Source of the DNA: Planctomycetota bacterium
Lineage (GTDB): Bacteria > Planctomycetota > DG-23 > SLPQ01
Reading direction: 5' to 3'
Assembly: GCA_021160625.1 (NCBI GenBank)
Contig: JAGHCE010000154.1
Location: forward strand, 1 to 6,375
Length of the DNA: 6,375 nt
A program made the position numbers and the translations under genes. Positions 4,514 through 6,375 of the stretch are shown one piece after another (the first letter of the stretch is position 1; each line of letters opens with the position of its first letter). The notes beneath the pieces are model-generated. The model saw only the letters and a list, made by a program, of their open reading frames with translations. It made no database searches and had not been told where the DNA came from.

Positions 4514-6375
4514 TTATATTCCACCACGGCCTCCCTGCAAGATGTTTATGACCAGCGCCGGCAGCCGGGCCGCGCCGGCAAGCCCCTCGTCAAAGAAGAC
4601 GTACGCCGTCCGCTCGTCGACGACGCGCACCGTTCGATCAGCCCCCGCGAAAGCACCGGCGGCGGCCTCAATATCGCCTGCCTGGATGACGAGGTGGTCC
4701 TTGTGCCGCATTATCATCTCGATCCCTGCGGCGAAGGCGAGGATGCGCAGCCTCGCCAGGTCAACAAACTCCCTGGCCTCGTCGGGAAGCGGCCCGAACC
4801 TGTCGGCCATCTCCGCCTCGATCGCCGCCATATCATCCAGGGAAACGGCGGTGCCCGTACGCCGGTAGAGGTCGAGCCGGTGCGAGGGGCTCTCGACGTA
4901 CGAAGCGGGTATGTGGCAGCCGGTGCCGAGCTCGAGGTAGGCCTGGGGGATGCGCTTGGCCGGCCGGCCCTTGAGGTCGTCGACCGCCTCGGCCAGCAGC
5001 CGACAATAGAGCTCGTAGCCGACGGCGCCGATGTGGCCGCTCTGCTCCCTGCCGAGCACGTTGCCGACGCCGCGGATTTCCATATCGCGAAGGGCAATCT
5101 GGAAGCCGGCGCCGAGTTCGCTGAAGTGCTCTATGGCCTGCAGGCGCTTCCTGGCCTCGGGTGAAATGGATCTTGCCTCGGGCAGGAGAAAGTACGCGTA
5201 GGCATGGCGCTTGTAGCGGCCGACCCGGCCGCGCAGCTGGTGCAGGTCGGATAGGCCGAAGATGTCCGCCTCGTCGACTATGATGGTATTGGCGTTGGGG
5301 ATGTCCAGGCCGCTCTCGATAATCGTCGTCGCAACGAGCACGTCGCATCTTCCGGCAACGAAGTCCAGCATCCGCGAGGCGAGAAGGTCCTCGCCCATCT
5401 GGCCGTGGGCGACGGCGACCTCGGCCTCCGGGACGATCTGCCGGACGCGCGCGGCGGCCTTTTCTATGCTGTGGACGCGGTTGTGGACGAAGAAAACCTG
5501 CCCCTCGCGGTCGAGCTCGCGCAGGATGATTTCCCGCAGGCGTCCGGGCGAAAGGGTCCCGACGAATGTGCTTATCGACCGACGCCCCTGGGGCGGCGTT
5601 TCAAGCACGCAAATGTCCCTCAGGCCCACCAGCGCCATATGAAGCGTCCGAGGGATCGGCGTGGCCGTCAGCGTCAGGACGTCAACTGTCTCCCGCAGGC
5701 GCTTGAAGCGCTCCTTGGCCTCGACCCCGAAGCGCTGCTCCTCGTCGATTATGACAAGGCCGAGGTCCCCGAATAGCACGTCCTTCTGGATGAGGCGATG
5801 GGTTCCGATGACGATGTCGGCCTGCTTGCGGCGGAGGCGCTCAAGGGTCTCCCTCTGGCGGCGCTTCGAGCGCAGGCGGCTCAGAACCTCTATCAGGACC
5901 GGGTAGTCCGCCATACGTTCGGTGAAGGTCCTGTAGTGCTGCTCGGCCAGTATCGTGGTGGGGACGAGAACCGCCACCTGCCTGCCGGCGGTCGCAACGG
6001 CAAAGGCCGCCCGGACAGCCAGCTCCGTCTTTCCGAAGCCGACATCCCCGCACAGCAGCCTGTCCATCGGCCTGGGGGAGCCCATATCCTGCTTGATCTC
6101 GGCAAGGGCGCTTAGCTGATCGTCGGTCTCCTCGTAGATAAACTCCGCCTCGAACCGGTCCTGGTAGTGCGGGTCGAACCGGTACGCGTTGCCGGGTTTC
6201 GAAGCGCGGAGCGCCTGCAGGCGCAGCAGCTCGGCGGCAAGCTCGCGCACCGCCCGGGCGATGCGGGCCTTCCTGGCCTTCCAGACCTTCGAGCCTATGC
6301 GGCTGAGCGTCGGCGGGCGGTCCGACGCCCCCAGGTATTTCGAAACAAGATTGATGTGACTGACCGGCACCAGAA
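4514..6375 (-). CDS. mfd: Transcription-repair coupling factor Mfd, C-terminal part (5' end beyond window)
   Basis: About 620 C-terminal residues of Mfd, the ATP-driven translocase that removes stalled RNA polymerase from damaged DNA and recruits UvrA. The reading frame stays open to the window edge. The visible start, L-V-P-V-S-H-I-N-L-V, is an internal Mfd motif just after the RNA polymerase-interaction domain, so the GTG at 6370 is not the true start. Numbering from that valine: Walker A GDVGFGKTE (108-116), DEEQRFG (209-215), TATPIPRTL (235-243), HGQM (322-325), TTIIESGLDIP (348-358) and QLRGRVGR (378-385). The translocation (TRG) motif GAGFQIALRDMEIRG (420-434), with R433 and Q443 matching E. 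coli R953 and Q963, separates it from RecG. The C-terminal regulatory domain D7 follows, to a TAA at 4516-4514. The length matches the same part of E. coli Mfd (1148 residues in all). All motor motifs are intact. Confidence 0.96.
   Translation of the reverse strand, partial: LVPVSHINLVSKYLGASDRPPTLSRIGSKVWKARKARIARAVRELAAELLRLQALRASKPGNAYRFDPHYQDRFEAEFIYEETDDQLSALAEIKQDMGSPRPMDRLLCGDVGFGKTELAVRAAFAVATAGRQVAVLVPTTILAEQHYRTFTERMADYPVLIEVLSRLRSKRRQRETLERLRRKQADIVIGTHRLIQKDVLFGDLGLVIIDEEQRFGVEAKERFKRLRETVDVLTLTATPIPRTLHMALVGLRDICVLETPPQGRRSISTFVGTLSPGRLREIILRELDREGQVFFVHNRVHSIEKAAARVRQIVPEAEVAVAHGQMGEDLLASRMLDFVAGRCDVLVATTIIESGLDIPNANTIIVDEADIFGLSDLHQLRGRVGRYKRHAYAYFLLPEARSISPEARKRLQAIEHFSELGAGFQIALRDMEIRGVGNVLGREQSGHIGAVGYELYCRLLAEAVDDLKGRPAKRIPQAYLELGTGCHIPASYVESPSHRLDLYRRTGTAVSLDDMAAIEAEMADRFGPLPDEAREFVDLARLRILAFAAGIEMIMRHKDHLVIQAGDIEAAAGAFAGADRTVRVVDERTAYVFFDEGLAGAARLPALVINILQGGRGGI

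Noticed and set aside
3440..5164. Long plus-strand open frame of 574 codons opposite the foldase and mfd genes
   Set aside because: It lies antisense to two genes with clear, motif-rich products, has no recognisable family, and starts within the repeat cluster. Long antisense frames are expected in GC-rich coding DNA.

Overview
The window carries six genes, all read from the minus strand, so gene order runs from high to low coordinates. It looks like GC-rich chromosomal DNA from a Gram-negative-type bacterium. The first block pairs the repair factor Mfd with an exported SurA/parvulin-type foldase, a gene order familiar from Desulfobacterota (deltaproteobacteria) and related environmental lineages. 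That placement is an inference from gene order and protein style; no rRNA or other decisive marker is present.

Layout in transcription order: (1) 6375-4514, the C-terminal helicase half of Mfd, whose 5' end lies outside the window; (2) 4453-3518, a secreted peptidyl-prolyl isomerase with SurA-like and parvulin regions; (3) 3517-3079, a 439-base gene-free interval packed with palindromes and diverged repeats; (4) 3078-1822, a hexameric-type glutamate dehydrogenase with a near-ideal ribosome binding site; (5) 1773-757, phosphate acetyltransferase; (6) 734-63, a small metallo-beta-lactamase-fold protein of the UlaG/COG2220 type; (7) 59-1, the first 19 codons of a flavodoxin-family protein, cut off by the window edge.

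Genes 4-7 are spaced 48, 22 and 3 bases apart and probably form one operon. It joins glutamate deamination or synthesis (Gdh) and acetyl-CoA/acetyl-phosphate exchange (Pta) to a metal-binding hydrolase-fold protein and a small FMN electron carrier. Mfd and the foldase form a separate unit for transcription-coupled repair and envelope protein folding. The two blocks are divided by the repeat interval.

The most notable feature is that interval. It holds two tandem copies of a unit with a constant 131-base offset. Each copy has three hairpins, and four base pairs differ between the copies by compensating changes on both arms. Several hairpins sit directly next to a GTAG tetranucleotide, the arrangement known from REP elements moved by RAYT (TnpA_REP) transposases. 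I see no wholly new multi-gene system here. The repeat unit, and the flavodoxin next to an MBL protein with an H-x-D-x-D-H metal motif, are the points worth following up.
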